DNA of 53,263 nt from CAZKJL01 sp964611095 (GTDB taxonomy: Bacteria; Patescibacteriota; Gracilibacteria; Peribacterales; Peribacteraceae). A program made the translations under genes and the position numbers. Under the pieces are notes generated by a model. The model saw only the letters and a program-made list of their open reading frames with translations. It had not been told where the DNA came from and did no database searches. Of the stretch, positions 8,375-17,337 are shown one piece after another. The number at the start of each line of letters is the position of its first letter. Positions within the stretch are counted from its first letter, which is position 1. Location: NCBI GenBank assembly GCA_964611095.1, contig CAZSWJ010000009.1, positions 1-53,263 on the forward strand. Reading direction: 5' to 3'.

Positions 8375-9631
8375 TCAAATCGGGAGCGCCTCCAGCCTGG
8401 AGAAGGAGGCTTCGTTTCGGTCGTCCACTTTCTGGCCGACCTTCAGAATCGTATTCGTCTCGGGATCGATTTCTTCCGCTTGCACGATGAGTCGGCGCAG
8501 TGTGGTACCCACCGGCGTGCATGTCATGAGCGTCGAGATGCGCTTGTCCGTCGGTTGGTCCAGGACGTTCACGTCGCTCGGTTTCACTTCGTATTTTTTG
8601 GTGACCCTGTACGTGTGTTTGTCGCCCCCGTAGTAGACGGTGTACGTATCGCCCGGTTCCAATTCATGCAGACGAGCGAAGACGTCTTTGTAGCGTCCCT
8701 CATCCCACGGGTAGTACGAGCTGTGTCCCGTGACGAAGAAGTTTCCGGCCTGACCGGGGCGAGCGGAGCCAGGATAGTGGACCACGCCGTCGTGGAGCGC
8801 GCCTTGGATGTCTTCTTCGAACTTCTTCCAGTCTTCTTTCACGAGTGAATCCATCGGAGGCTGGACGACCGGGACGTTCTTGCCGATCTTGGGGATGATG
8901 ATGCGGTCCTCGAACGGTCCGACATCCGGCAGGTACTTGAGAATATTCTCTCCTCCCGAACGCGTGCTTGTGAATGCGGGGATTCGGGATCCGGCATCCG
9001 AGTTTCCGCCCGAGATTTGCGTGAGGGCCTGTTCCGTGGAGATGTCATCGCCGATCGCGAGTTGTGCGCGGGCGATCTGCCAGAAGCTCTGGTAGTTGAT
9101 GCCGACAAACAGTACGGCGAAGATGAGGCCGAACGTTCCGCCGAAGCGAACGGTGTCGACCACGAAGAGCTCGGCTTTCGTGCGTTTGCGCGATGAAAAG
9201 CGAGAGGGGACTTTGACGGGCGTCGTGGCCGCCTTCCAGAATTTCTTCACGCTTCCGCGGACGCGGCGGGGCACGGAAGACATTTCCTCACCAAGCTTCA
9301 CCAGGCCGTGTTTGGCCGAGCGTGCCGTGGCGCCGTACTGCTTCTTGCCTTCCGTGACGGACGTCATCAGGAGCATTTCGGCGCGCGTTTGTTTGCGCGG
9401 GCCTTTCATCTGCGGTTCCGAAATTTTCACGAGCGGAGCCACCGTGCGAAAGGTTTGCTCCGTGGTTTCTTCCATGACCGTCCAGACGCTCGAATGCTTG
9501 TGCTCCACGACGGGAAGCGTAGCGGGTTCCGCCTTCGGCTCAACCTTTTCGGGAAGACGCGGTCCGCCGCCGAGCACGATGTTGCCATCGGCGTCGTACC
9601 AAGCACGGTGATCGTGTGCGTGTGGAGTCAT
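8375..9631 (-). CDS. Sortase (class D/E-like) with long cytoplasmic N-terminus
   Basis: The 418-residue protein has an N-terminal region of about 150 residues with basic and Pro-rich stretches, one membrane segment near 158-178 (FGGTFGLIFAVLFVG), and a C-terminal sortase domain. The catalytic triad is visible: His303 in VTGHSSY, Cys371 in TLMTCTP, and Arg379/380 in TTLRRL. Sortases cleave a C-terminal sorting signal and transfer the protein to an acceptor on the cell surface. No classical LPxTG-hydrophobic-basic tail is seen in this window, so its substrates are unknown; the poly-Ser/CCNL tails at 19.6-23.0 kb are not typical sortase substrates. The N-terminal extension is unusually long for a sortase. 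Confidence 0.92.
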   Translation of the reverse strand: MTPHAHDHRAWYDADGNIVLGGGPRLPEKVEPKAEPATLPVVEHKHSSVWTVMEETTEQTFRTVAPLVKISEPQMKGPRKQTRAEMLLMTSVTEGKKQYGATARSAKHGLVKLGEEMSSVPRRVRGSVKKFWKAATTPVKVPSRFSSRKRTKAELFVVDTVRFGGTFGLIFAVLFVGINYQSFWQIARAQLAIGDDISTEQALTQISGGNSDAGSRIPAFTSTRSGGENILKYLPDVGPFEDRIIIPKIGKNVPVVQPPMDSLVKEDWKKFEEDIQGALHDGVVHYPGSARPGQAGNFFVTGHSSYYPWDEGRYKDVFARLHELEPGDTYTVYYGGDKHTYRVTKKYEVKPSDVNVLDQPTDKRISTLMTCTPVGTTLRRLIVQAEEIDPETNTILKVGQKVDDRNEASFSRLEALPI

Positions 9632-9645
9632 GAAAATAGTTGTTT

Positions 9646-9654
9646 ATTGTATCA
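9646..9654 (-). promoter_or_regulatory. Extended -10 of the sortase gene
   Basis: On the minus strand the sequence reads TGATACAAT, a TGn extended -10. It lies 14 nt upstream of the sortase ATG at 9631. Confidence 0.5.
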
Positions 9655-9708
9655 CAGAAGCCGTTTTTCGGGCAGTAGACTGTAGTGCGATAATATTATG
9701 AAAAGATA

Positions 9709-10800
9709 CTACTCCATGACGCCGCCTCCGACCACTTCTTCGCCCCTGTAGAGCACCAGGGACTGTCCCGGAGCCTGCGGCGGCTGCGCCGAAGCAAAGA
9801 CGAATCGGGCCTCCGAACCGTTCACGATCAAGTTTCCTTTCTTGCGCATCGACAGCGACCGAATCCGATACTCGAATTCGGCGGGCATTCCGGCCTCCGG
9901 AGACCACGATACGAAACGAAGGTCGGTGAGCCTGACCTCGGGACGCACCTCGGTGCCGCGGTCGGCCACGACCAGGTTGTTCGTCGACGTGTCTTTCTCC
10001 ACCACTTCGAGTGGAACCTTGAGTCCTCCGACCTTGAGTCCACGCCTTTGGCCGACGGTGTAGAGCGGCAGACCTTCGTGCGTTCCCACCACCGTGCCGT
10101 CGCGGCGGACGATGGGGCCCGGGACGATGGCGTCTTTGAGGTGGCGCTTCAGGAAATCGTCGGGACGCTTTTCGGGAAAGAAGCACAAGTCTTGGCTCTC
10201 GCGGTACGAATCGGACAGCGGGATGTCGAAATGCTTCGCGAGCGCGTAGACGTCCGACTTCGGCATGGTGCCGAGCGGGAAGAACACTTTTTCCAGCTGT
10301 TCCTGCGACAGTCCGTACAGGTAGTAACTCTGGTCTTTGCGCTTGTCGACGGCCTCCAGAAGCAGCATGCGCCTGGTGCCGTCGGACAACTTCTCCACCG
10401 CCGTGCGAGCGTAGTGACCCGTGGCGAGTTTGTCGCATCCCAGTTCCTCGGCCATCTCCAAGAGTTTTCCGAACTTCATCGTGCGGTTGCAGCCGATGCA
10501 CGGGTTCGGGGTTTTTCCCTTACGGTGGGACTCCAGGAACGGATCGACCACCATCTTTTTGAACTCATCCTCCAGATCGACGATGTGAAGCGGAATCGAA
10601 AGTTTCTTGCACACCGCCGAGGCGCGTGAAATGTTCTGGGTCGTGCAGCACTTGCTCGGCAAAATGCGAGCAATGGCCGGCGCCAGAGGATCGGTCCACA
10701 GCGTGAAACGCACGCCCACGACATCATGTCCCTGCTCGCGCAGCATGTGCGCCACGACACTGGAGTCGACACCGCCGGACATGGCAAGGAGGATTTTCAT
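9709..10800 (-). CDS. mnmA: tRNA-specific 2-thiouridylase MnmA
   Basis: The 363-residue protein carries the PP-loop SGGVDSS at the N-terminus, the catalytic cysteine in NPCIGCNR (Cys104), the KDQSYYL motif and the second cysteine in SQDLCFFPEK (Cys206). The family thiolates U34 of tRNA-Lys, -Glu and -Gln in the cytoplasm. Length and motifs match the family. The ATG at 10800 is the natural start; a TACACT hexamer (minus strand, 10811-10816) sits 10 nt upstream, just inside the short-repeat region. It is transcribed away from the DUF2157 gene. Confidence 0.96.
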   Translation of the reverse strand: MKILLAMSGGVDSSVVAHMLREQGHDVVGVRFTLWTDPLAPAIARILPSKCCTTQNISRASAVCKKLSIPLHIVDLEDEFKKMVVDPFLESHRKGKTPNPCIGCNRTMKFGKLLEMAEELGCDKLATGHYARTAVEKLSDGTRRMLLLEAVDKRKDQSYYLYGLSQEQLEKVFFPLGTMPKSDVYALAKHFDIPLSDSYRESQDLCFFPEKRPDDFLKRHLKDAIVPGPIVRRDGTVVGTHEGLPLYTVGQRRGLKVGGLKVPLEVVEKDTSTNNLVVADRGTEVRPEVRLTDLRFVSWSPEAGMPAEFEYRIRSLSMRKKGNLIVNGSEARFVFASAQPPQAPGQSLVLYRGEEVVGGGVME

Positions 10801-10837
10801 CGGAAAGGGAAGTGTAAAGTGGAAGGGGGAAAGAGGA

Positions 10838-11015
10838 AAGTGCGGAAGTGCGGAAGTGCGGAAGTGCGGAAGTGCGNNNNNNNNNNNNNNNNNNNNNNNN
10901 NNNNNNNNNNNNNNNNNNNNNNNNNNNNNNNNNNNNNNNNNNNNNNNNNNNNNNNNNNNNNNNNNNNNNNNNNNNNAAGTGCGGAAGTGCGGAAGTGCGG
11001 AAGTGCGGAAGTGCG
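10838..11015. repeat. 8-bp tandem repeat (AAGTGCGG) interrupted by a scaffold gap
   Basis: Both sides of the N-run carry exactly 39 nt of the unit AAGTGCGG (four copies plus seven bases): 10838-10876 and 10977-11015. Less regular units (GGAAAGTG, GGAAGTGT) precede it at 10803-10837. The true copy number is unknown because the assembly stopped inside the array. It lies between the divergent mnmA and DUF2157 genes. Together with the gap, it explains the roughly 315 bp here without a gene. Confidence 0.95.
10877..10976. other. Assembly gap (100 N)
   Basis: A run of exactly 100 N, a placeholder for unknown length, lying within the 8-bp tandem repeat. Confidence 0.99.
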
Positions 11016-11115
11016 ATAGAGCTACTGCCGGATGTTCGCGTCACACTTCGTCTCAGGTCATAAATCTAAGACGGGTCAACTGACGAGATTAAGAAAAGGG
11101 TGTACCGTTCACCCG

Positions 11116-12354
11116 ATGTCACTCACTGCTGAACAAGCACTGGATCACTGGGAGGAAAAGGGCCTGCTTACGGCCAAAAAGGCCGCCGAACTCCGAGCAA
11201 ATTTGCACACCGACAAAGACATTCCGAACAGGGCGCTCGCCATTTTCTCGAGCATCGGAGCAATCTTGGTGGGACTCGGCGTCATCCTGTTCGTCAGCAG
11301 CAACTGGGACCAGATGACTCCCACGCTCAAGGTCATCATCCTGATGGCAGGCATGCTGGGCACGGGTTTCACCGGTTACTGGCTCCAGTACATGAAAGAC
11401 TACGAGAAGACGGGCCTCGCCTTGCAGTTCGTGAACGTCCTCATCTTCGGCGCCAGCATTTTCCTCGTCGCACAGATCTATCATCTCCAGCTGACGTACT
11501 GGTGGGGTGCGCTCCTGTGGCTCATCGGTACGCTGTACATGGCGTACGTGCTCAAGTCACGCATGCATATCTGGCTCGCCGTACCGCTGCTCATCTTGTT
11601 CCTCGGCTGGCTCCGCACGTCCTACCTGGGATATGGAAGAGAGGAGCTCGATTTCTTGTTCGATGATCGCTTCTCGTTCCTGTCGCTCGGCCCCGTACTC
11701 GGTGTCGGGCTCATGAGCCTTGCCATTCTCCACCGCAGAGCCAAAAGCATGGCGTTTGCAGGACCGACGCTGTTCCACTGGGGAATGTTCCTGGTCATGC
11801 TGCTCCTCGTCATTTCGACCGCCGACAAATCGTTTTACTTCAACATGTTGCACCTGGTCTGGGATCCGGTGACGATCGCCATTCTTACGGCATCGGTCAT
11901 TCTCCTCGCGCTCGCCGTTTTCACGGGAGTCTTCACGACGAAGAACGGAAAGGCGGGGCTTCTGGCTTGCACCGCGTACGTCTTCTTCGTGTACTTCATC
12001 ACGTACATTCCGGGTTGGGCCGGATACGACGTGGGAAGCATCCGTTACTACGGTTACTCGCAGTTCCAACCGGACATGGTGAGCGGACTCTTCATTCTGT
12101 ACGTGCTTCTGACATTCTTCTTCCTGCTCCTCTCGGTGTGGTTCGGAACCCTCCTCAAGGATCCGCCCGTCATCAACATGGGCATGATCGGAGTGGCCGC
12201 GGTCATCTTCATCCAGTACTTCTCCTGGGCGTTCGAGCTCCTGCCCCGATCGGTGTTCTTCATCATCGGAGGCTTGGTCATTTTGGCATTCACGTCCGTT
12301 CTCGAGCGAAAGCGCCGACAACTCATCGCTTCCATCAAACCTTCCCGTGCGTAG
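11116..12354 (+). CDS. DUF2157-family membrane protein
   Basis: The 412-residue protein has a soluble N-terminus of about 60 residues (MSLTAEQALDHWEEKGLL) followed by about eleven to twelve membrane segments. The start of the membrane part, GAILVGLGVILFVSSNWDQM, is typical of DUF2157. The function of the family is unknown. The start at 11116 is preferred over an upstream in-frame codon because a TACCGT hexamer ends 7 nt before it and the upstream residues look non-coding. It overlaps the following GDYXXLXY gene by 8 nt; the two families are often neighbours, so a shared membrane function is inferred. Confidence 0.85.
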   Translation: MSLTAEQALDHWEEKGLLTAKKAAELRANLHTDKDIPNRALAIFSSIGAILVGLGVILFVSSNWDQMTPTLKVIILMAGMLGTGFTGYWLQYMKDYEKTGLALQFVNVLIFGASIFLVAQIYHLQLTYWWGALLWLIGTLYMAYVLKSRMHIWLAVPLLILFLGWLRTSYLGYGREELDFLFDDRFSFLSLGPVLGVGLMSLAILHRRAKSMAFAGPTLFHWGMFLVMLLLVISTADKSFYFNMLHLVWDPVTIAILTASVILLALAVFTGVFTTKNGKAGLLACTAYVFFVYFITYIPGWAGYDVGSIRYYGYSQFQPDMVSGLFILYVLLTFFFLLLSVWFGTLLKDPPVINMGMIGVAAVIFIQYFSWAFELLPRSVFFIIGGLVILAFTSVLERKRRQLIASIKPSRA

Positions 12355-12943
12355 AACACTCTTCCTCATCGGCTTGCTCGTGGAGCTCGTCGCCGTGCTC
12401 ATGATTTTCCTCCCGAACGCGTTGCTCGTCGCCACGGGAACGACCGTGACGCTCAAGACGATTCCGGTGGATCCCAGATCCATCTTCCGCGGAGACTACG
12501 TCGTTCTGTCCTACGAAATCGCGCAGAAGTATTCCGGTCCGGGGCCCAAAGAAAATACGTACGCATCGATTCCCGTGTATGCGACTTTGGAAAAGAAAGA
12601 CAATGTCTTCGTCGCCAAGGAATTCACGACCGTCAAACCCGTACTCGCCGCGGGAGAGGCCTGCATCACGGGAGTGGCGAGGAGCGAGTATCGCTGGATC
12701 AGCGACAACTCCAACCGCATGGTCAACGTCGTCAGTTTCCCCGATATCGAGCAATTCTTCGTCACCGAGGGATTCGGACGTGAGCTCGAGCAGGCCACGC
12801 GCAGCCACAAGCTCTTCGTGGACATTGCCACGGACGCCTCCTGCGGAGCCGTCATCAAGGGCGTTCGCATCGCCGAGGAAGCCGCATTGTTGCCTGCGGA
12901 AGGCGTTCCAGAGGAGAAAATTCCTCCTGTCGAGGTTCGGTAG
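12347..12943 (+). CDS. GDYXXLXY-domain membrane-anchored protein
   Basis: The 198-residue protein starts at GTG 12347, overlapping the DUF2157 gene by 8 nt. An N-terminal membrane anchor (MRRTLFLIGLLVELVAVLMI) is followed by a domain with the signature RGDYVVLSYEI (about residue 48), which defines the GDYXXLXY family. The rest is predicted to be extracytoplasmic and carries two cysteines. Its function is unknown, but pairing with DUF2157 is the usual context. Confidence 0.85.
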   Translation: MRRTLFLIGLLVELVAVLMIFLPNALLVATGTTVTLKTIPVDPRSIFRGDYVVLSYEIAQKYSGPGPKENTYASIPVYATLEKKDNVFVAKEFTTVKPVLAAGEACITGVARSEYRWISDNSNRMVNVVSFPDIEQFFVTEGFGRELEQATRSHKLFVDIATDASCGAVIKGVRIAEEAALLPAEGVPEEKIPPVEVR

Positions 12944-12952
12944 CATTTCCGC

Positions 12953-12958
12953 TACAAT
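12953..12958 (+). promoter_or_regulatory. -10 hexamer of prfA (leaderless geometry)
   Basis: TACAAT ends exactly 6 nt before the GTG start codon of prfA at 12965, so transcription would begin at the start codon. No convincing -35 is seen. Confidence 0.5.
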
Positions 12959-12964
12959 CACCTC

Positions 12965-14020
12965 GTGATCGACAAGATACGCTCCAAGATCGGCGAACTT
13001 TCCGATGCGCGAAAGAGCATGCAGGATCCCGCCGTATACGGCGATCAGAAAGAAGTGACGCGCTTGGCCCGCATCATCAAGCGCTTGGAGCCCCTGGAAG
13101 CGAAATACAAGGAGTATCAGCAGGCCGAGCAGGCGATTGCCGACGAGGCGACTCTCGGAGCCGATCCCGAACTCAAGGCAATGGCCGCCGAGGAAGCCGC
13201 CAAGGCCCGTGAGCGCATGCCGGTCTTATTGAATGAAATGAAAATCATGCTTCTGCCCCGAAACCCCGACGACGAGAGGAGCGTCATTCTGGAAGTGCGC
13301 GCCGGTACGGGTGGCGAGGAAGCCGCGCTGTTTGCCGCCGAGCAGCTCAAGATGTATTTGCGCTACGCCGAAATCCGCGGCTGGAAGACCGAACTCATGG
13401 ATTTCTCGGGTGCGGACGCGGGAGGACTGAAGGAGGCATCGGCGCGCATCGAGGGCGAAGGCGTGTACGGTCAGCTTAAATTCGAGTCCGGCGTGCACCG
13501 CGTGCAGCGCATTCCTGCAACGGAGAACAAGGGCCGCGTTCATACCTCCACGACCACCGTCGCCATCTTGCCCGAGGCCGAAGAAGTGGACATCACCATT
13601 CGCAGCGAAGATCTCCGCATCGATACATATCGCTCCGGAGGAGCCGGAGGACAGCACGTGAACAAGACCGAGAGTGCCATTCGCATCACGCACATCCCGT
13701 CCGGCGTCGTCGTGGCGTGCCAGACCGAGCGCTCACAGCTCAAGAACCGCGTGCTGGCCATGTCGCTTCTTCGGAGCCGCCTGTACGCCGCCGAACAGGA
13801 GCGCAAAGCCAAAGAGCGCACGGACATGCGTGCGGGGCAAGTGGGCTCGGGAGATCGTTCGGAGAAAATCCGCACGTACAACTTCCCGCAGGACCGCATC
13901 ACCGATCACCGCATCAACCAGAACTTCAGCAACATTCCCGCCGTCATGGAAGGGGAGTTGGGGGACATCATCGCGGCACTGCGACGATGGGAAGAGGAGG
14001 AGCTGCTCAAGTCTCTCTAG
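12965..14020 (+). CDS. prfA: Peptide chain release factor 1
   Basis: The 351-residue protein is a complete class I release factor. The stop-codon recognition tripeptide PAT is at 184-186, the RF1 form (RF2 has SPF), so it reads UAA and UAG. The peptidyl-tRNA hydrolysis motif GGQ is at 228-230 within GGAGGQHVNKTESA. The start is GTG, supported by the -10 element 6 nt upstream. The stop TAG shares the palindrome CTAG with the stop codon of the convergent purD gene. Confidence 0.97.
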   Translation: MIDKIRSKIGELSDARKSMQDPAVYGDQKEVTRLARIIKRLEPLEAKYKEYQQAEQAIADEATLGADPELKAMAAEEAAKARERMPVLLNEMKIMLLPRNPDDERSVILEVRAGTGGEEAALFAAEQLKMYLRYAEIRGWKTELMDFSGADAGGLKEASARIEGEGVYGQLKFESGVHRVQRIPATENKGRVHTSTTTVAILPEAEEVDITIRSEDLRIDTYRSGGAGGQHVNKTESAIRITHIPSGVVVACQTERSQLKNRVLAMSLLRSRLYAAEQERKAKERTDMRAGQVGSGDRSEKIRTYNFPQDRITDHRINQNFSNIPAVMEGELGDIIAALRRWEEEELLKSL

Positions 14021-15369
14021 CGCGTTCGGAGCTTGTGCATAAGGTCCACGCGATGCTGGATCGAATCGATGGAGCCGATGTCGGCGCGGAAGCGCACGGG
14101 TCCTACGAATTTCTCGCATGCCGATTGCGCGGCCTGTTCGGCGAGCGCGATGGAATCTCCGATGCCCACGACGCCCACGGACCTGGAGGTGCCAAGGAGG
14201 ACGGCACCGGTCTCACCGAGCGAGACGTCGCCGTAATAAATCTTTACGTTCTCCGGGATGATGTCCGGAACCAGGACCTTCTGACCCTTTTCCTTCTTGT
14301 CCTCGGGGTAGCTCTTGGGCGTGATGTATTTGCAGACCGTGGCCTTCTTGGAGAATTGTACCAAGTCCGGTGTCAGTGTTCCTTTGATGATGCCTTGGCA
14401 CACGGCGACGAAATCGCTTTCCAGGAGCGGCAGGACGTTGAGGGCTTCCGGGTCGCCGAAACGCGCGTTGTATTCGATGACACGCACGCCGTCGGCCACG
14501 GCGATGAATCCGCCGTACAGGATGCCTTTGAACGGCTCGCCGCATTCTTTTTGTAATGCTTCGGCCACCTGCTTGTTGATCGCGCTGGCCTGAGCCACGT
14601 CGTCGGGCGTCAGGAAGGGGAGTCCGTGCTCCACATCGCTGTACGTGCCCATGCCGCCCGTGTTCGGGCCGGTGTCGCCGGTATTCGCGCGTTTATGGTC
14701 CTGCACGGCGGGCATGTCCACGACCTGCGTTCCCGAGACGAACGACATCAAGCTGAATTCCACGCCGATGAGTTTTTCTTCCACGACGACGGTGCCGCAT
14801 TCGTGCAGGCATTCCATGGCGTACTTGGCGCCGTTTTCCACCGTGAGCAGGTGTTCGCCGCTCACCTTTACGCCTTTGCCCCCTTTGAGGCCGTCATACT
14901 TCACGACGTACTGGCTGTGGAGCTCATGCTCGAGGTAGGCGCGGATGTCGAGCTCGGTGGATTTTTGCTGATCGACCGAGGAGAGCGTGAAGATGCGGAA
15001 GCGGGGACTGGCGTTGATGCCGTGGTTCTTCATGAGCGAACGGGCGAATCCTTTGCTGGACTCGATTCTGGCCAAATTCTTCTTGGGTGCCACGCACGGA
15101 ATGCCGTTGGCTTCCAGTCTATCGACGAGTCCCGCACCGATGGGATCATCGGGAGCGATGAAGGCGAAGTCGGGCTTGGATGCTTTTGCCAAGTCGACGA
15201 CCTTGGTGAGCGACATGATGTCCATCACGTGAATCTCCGAGCAGTACGACACGAGCCCCGGGCTTTTGACGGTCGTTGCCACGATGATCTCGGGATTCTG
15301 CGGGCTGCGCTTGAGCGCATCGGCGATGGCCTCACCGCGGGCGGAGTTGGAGACAAGAAAGACTCGCAT
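14017..15369 (-). CDS. purD: Phosphoribosylamine-glycine ligase (GARS)
   Basis: The 450-residue ATP-grasp enzyme joins glycine to phosphoribosylamine in the second step of purine synthesis. Visible family motifs include an ATP-grasp lysine loop (VVKYDGLKGGKGV), NTGGMGTYS and the metal-binding YNARFGDPEA. Slightly longer than many PurD proteins. purF, the enzyme for the preceding step, lies upstream on the same strand, separated by 126 nt with a hairpin and a separate -10 element, so purD can be transcribed on its own. Its stop overlaps that of prfA. Confidence 0.95.
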   Translation of the reverse strand: MRVFLVSNSARGEAIADALKRSPQNPEIIVATTVKSPGLVSYCSEIHVMDIMSLTKVVDLAKASKPDFAFIAPDDPIGAGLVDRLEANGIPCVAPKKNLARIESSKGFARSLMKNHGINASPRFRIFTLSSVDQQKSTELDIRAYLEHELHSQYVVKYDGLKGGKGVKVSGEHLLTVENGAKYAMECLHECGTVVVEEKLIGVEFSLMSFVSGTQVVDMPAVQDHKRANTGDTGPNTGGMGTYSDVEHGLPFLTPDDVAQASAINKQVAEALQKECGEPFKGILYGGFIAVADGVRVIEYNARFGDPEALNVLPLLESDFVAVCQGIIKGTLTPDLVQFSKKATVCKYITPKSYPEDKKEKGQKVLVPDIIPENVKIYYGDVSLGETGAVLLGTSRSVGVVGIGDSIALAEQAAQSACEKFVGPVRFRADIGSIDSIQHRVDLMHKLRTR

Positions 15370-15375
15370 ATTTGG

Positions 15376-15381
15376 ATGATA
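15376..15381 (-). promoter_or_regulatory. -10 hexamer of purD (leaderless geometry)
   Basis: On the minus strand TATCAT ends exactly 6 nt before the purD ATG at 15369. Confidence 0.45.
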
Positions 15382-15406
15382 GCAGATGAGAGAGCGGGTA
15401 GCGGGT

Positions 15407-15455
15407 AGCGGTTAGCGTGTAGCAATGCTTTTCTACCCGCTACACGCGAACCGCT
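15407..15455. repeat. Long imperfect hairpin between purF and purD
   Basis: The arm 15407-15423 (AGCGGTTAGCGTGTAGC) pairs with 15439-15455 over 17 bp with two mismatches, around a 15-nt loop containing a T-run. Short GCGGGTA direct repeats precede it at about 15393-15406. It may end purF transcription or belong to the intergenic repeat family of this genome; the T-tract after the stem is weak. Confidence 0.6.
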
Positions 15456-15495
15456 ATTCGCCTGTTCGGCAAACGATCAGCAGGCGTTTACCTCG

Positions 15496-17001
15496 CTATA
15501 CCAACGCCATCATCTTCGTCTGATCAGGATTGTTCTCCTGCTGCTTGTTGAACGACTCGCGCGTGTCGTTGCGGCCGCAGCCGAGGTTCTTGAGCATCTT
15601 GGGCGTCACTTCGGGCGTGGGGTACTTGCCCGTGAAGCAACCGTCCGAGAAGCGACGAATCTTCTGATTACCCACTTGAATGGACTTTCGCATGTCATTC
15701 ACGGTGTTGTAGAACAGTCCGTCGGCGCCGATCATCTTCTGAATTTGCGGGATCGTGTGATCGGAAGCGATGAGTTCGGTCGTCGTCGGCAAATCGATGC
15801 CGTACGGATCCGGTCCGATGATCGGAGGAGACGCCGAGGCGAAGTACACTTTCTTTGCGCCCGCTTTCCGTGCCATTTCGACGATCTTCTTGCTCGTGTT
15901 GCCGCGGACGATGGAGTCATCGACGAGGAGCACGTTGTTGCCCTTGAACTCCAGTTCGATGGGGTGGAGTTTGAAGTTGAGGCTGCGCTTGCGGATTTCC
16001 TGGCCCGGCATGATGAACGTGCGGCCGATGTAGCGGTTCTTCACGAAGCCTTCGCGGTAACGGACCTTGAGCTTGTCCGCGAGTCCTGCGGCCGCGGGGC
16101 GGCCCGTATCGGGAATGGGGATGACGGAGTCGATGTGGATGCCGGCGGCTTTGATCTGCTTGGCCAGCGACTCACCCATGCGCACGCGAGCCTTGTAGAC
16201 GTTCACGCCGTCGATCGTAGAATCCGGTGCGGCGAGGTACACCCACTCGAAGACGCACGGGTTCAGTTCTCCTTTCTTCACGACACGGGAGTGCAGGCGG
16301 TTCTGCTTGTCGATGAAGATGACTTCACCGGGTTGCACGTCGCGGACGAACTCGTAGTCGAGAGCTTTGAAGACGGTGTTCTCGGAGGCGAGCATGTACT
16401 CGTACTTCATGCCAAAGCGCTTGCGAGCGAGTTGGAGCGGGCGAATACCGTGCGGGTCGCGGAAACCGACGATGCCTTGTCCGCCGATGAGCGAGACGAC
16501 CGAGTAGGCTCCCTTGCAACGTCGCATGACCGTTTTGACGGCGCGGAAGATGTGCTCGGGGTTCACGTTCTTGGGGCGCTGCTTGCGCAGTGCAAGCGAA
16601 AAGACGTTGAGGAGCACTTCGGAATCAGAGGTCGTATTCAAGTGACGGTAGTCCTGCTCGCGGATTTCGCGGGCAAGCTGGTCGGAGTTCGTGAGGTTGC
16701 CGTTGTGTGCGAGCGCCATGCCGAACGGGGAGTTCACGAAGAACGGCTGCGCTTCGAATTCGCTGCTGCAACCCGCGGTGGGGTAACGGACGTGTCCGAT
16801 GCCCATGGGGCCCTTGAGACGCTGAAGTGAGTGAGCGTGGAAGACTTCGCTCACCATGCCCGTGGATTTCTTCAGGTGAAACTGGTTGTCGTACGTCACG
16901 ATACCCGCGGCGTCTTGCCCTCGGTGTTGCAGCACGATCAGTCCGTCATACAAATCTTGAATGACGTCGTGATACCCGGAGAGAGCGATGATTCCACACA
17001 T
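15496..17001 (-). CDS. purF: Amidophosphoribosyltransferase
   Basis: The 501-residue protein begins MCGIIALSG; the cysteine exposed after Met removal is the class II glutaminase nucleophile. The HRGQDAAG motif follows. The C-terminal phosphoribosyltransferase domain has the PRPP loop LLVDDSIVRGNTS. The enzyme makes phosphoribosylamine from PRPP and glutamine, the committed purine step. Three cysteines near residues 440-490 may include Fe-S-type ligands, but no complete set is assigned. purD, the next step, lies downstream. Confidence 0.96.
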   Translation of the reverse strand: MCGIIALSGYHDVIQDLYDGLIVLQHRGQDAAGIVTYDNQFHLKKSTGMVSEVFHAHSLQRLKGPMGIGHVRYPTAGCSSEFEAQPFFVNSPFGMALAHNGNLTNSDQLAREIREQDYRHLNTTSDSEVLLNVFSLALRKQRPKNVNPEHIFRAVKTVMRRCKGAYSVVSLIGGQGIVGFRDPHGIRPLQLARKRFGMKYEYMLASENTVFKALDYEFVRDVQPGEVIFIDKQNRLHSRVVKKGELNPCVFEWVYLAAPDSTIDGVNVYKARVRMGESLAKQIKAAGIHIDSVIPIPDTGRPAAAGLADKLKVRYREGFVKNRYIGRTFIMPGQEIRKRSLNFKLHPIELEFKGNNVLLVDDSIVRGNTSKKIVEMARKAGAKKVYFASASPPIIGPDPYGIDLPTTTELIASDHTIPQIQKMIGADGLFYNTVNDMRKSIQVGNQKIRRFSDGCFTGKYPTPEVTPKMLKNLGCGRNDTRESFNKQQENNPDQTKMMALV

Positions 17002-17127
17002 GATGGGGGTTGAGCGGAGGGATTAACGGGTAACGGATACGGCAAAGCACGACTTTCCGGGGAACGGGAAAGCCTTGAAATTCCAGGTGTCAGCTACCAT
17101 GGGTGCATTGTACAGATGGAAAACGTC

Positions 17128-17337
17128 CTTGCAAGATGCAGGGGCTCGTTTCCCATGGTTTATTTATCAACTATTGCCAGACNNNNNNNNNNNNNNNNNN
17201 NNNNNNNNNNNNNNNNNNNNNNNNNNNNNNNNNNNNNNNNNNNNNNNNNNNNNNNNNNNNNNNNNNNNNNNNNNNNNNNNNNCTTGCAAGATGCAGGGGC
17301 TCGTTTCCCATGGTTTATTTATCAACTATTGCCAGAC
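17128..17337. other. Scaffold gap with identical 55-bp flanks
   Basis: Positions 17128-17182 and 17283-17337 are identical over 55 bp and flank exactly 100 N (17183-17282). This is what two contigs sharing one assembly k-mer look like when they are joined without merging. The region 17002-17325 holds no gene I can support; a weak 6-bp hairpin (CTTTCC/GGAAAG) lies near 17050-17075. Confidence 0.9.

Noticed and set aside
10838..11015. CRISPR-like array
   Set aside because: The unit is only 8 bp with no spacers; it is a simple tandem repeat. No cas gene is present.
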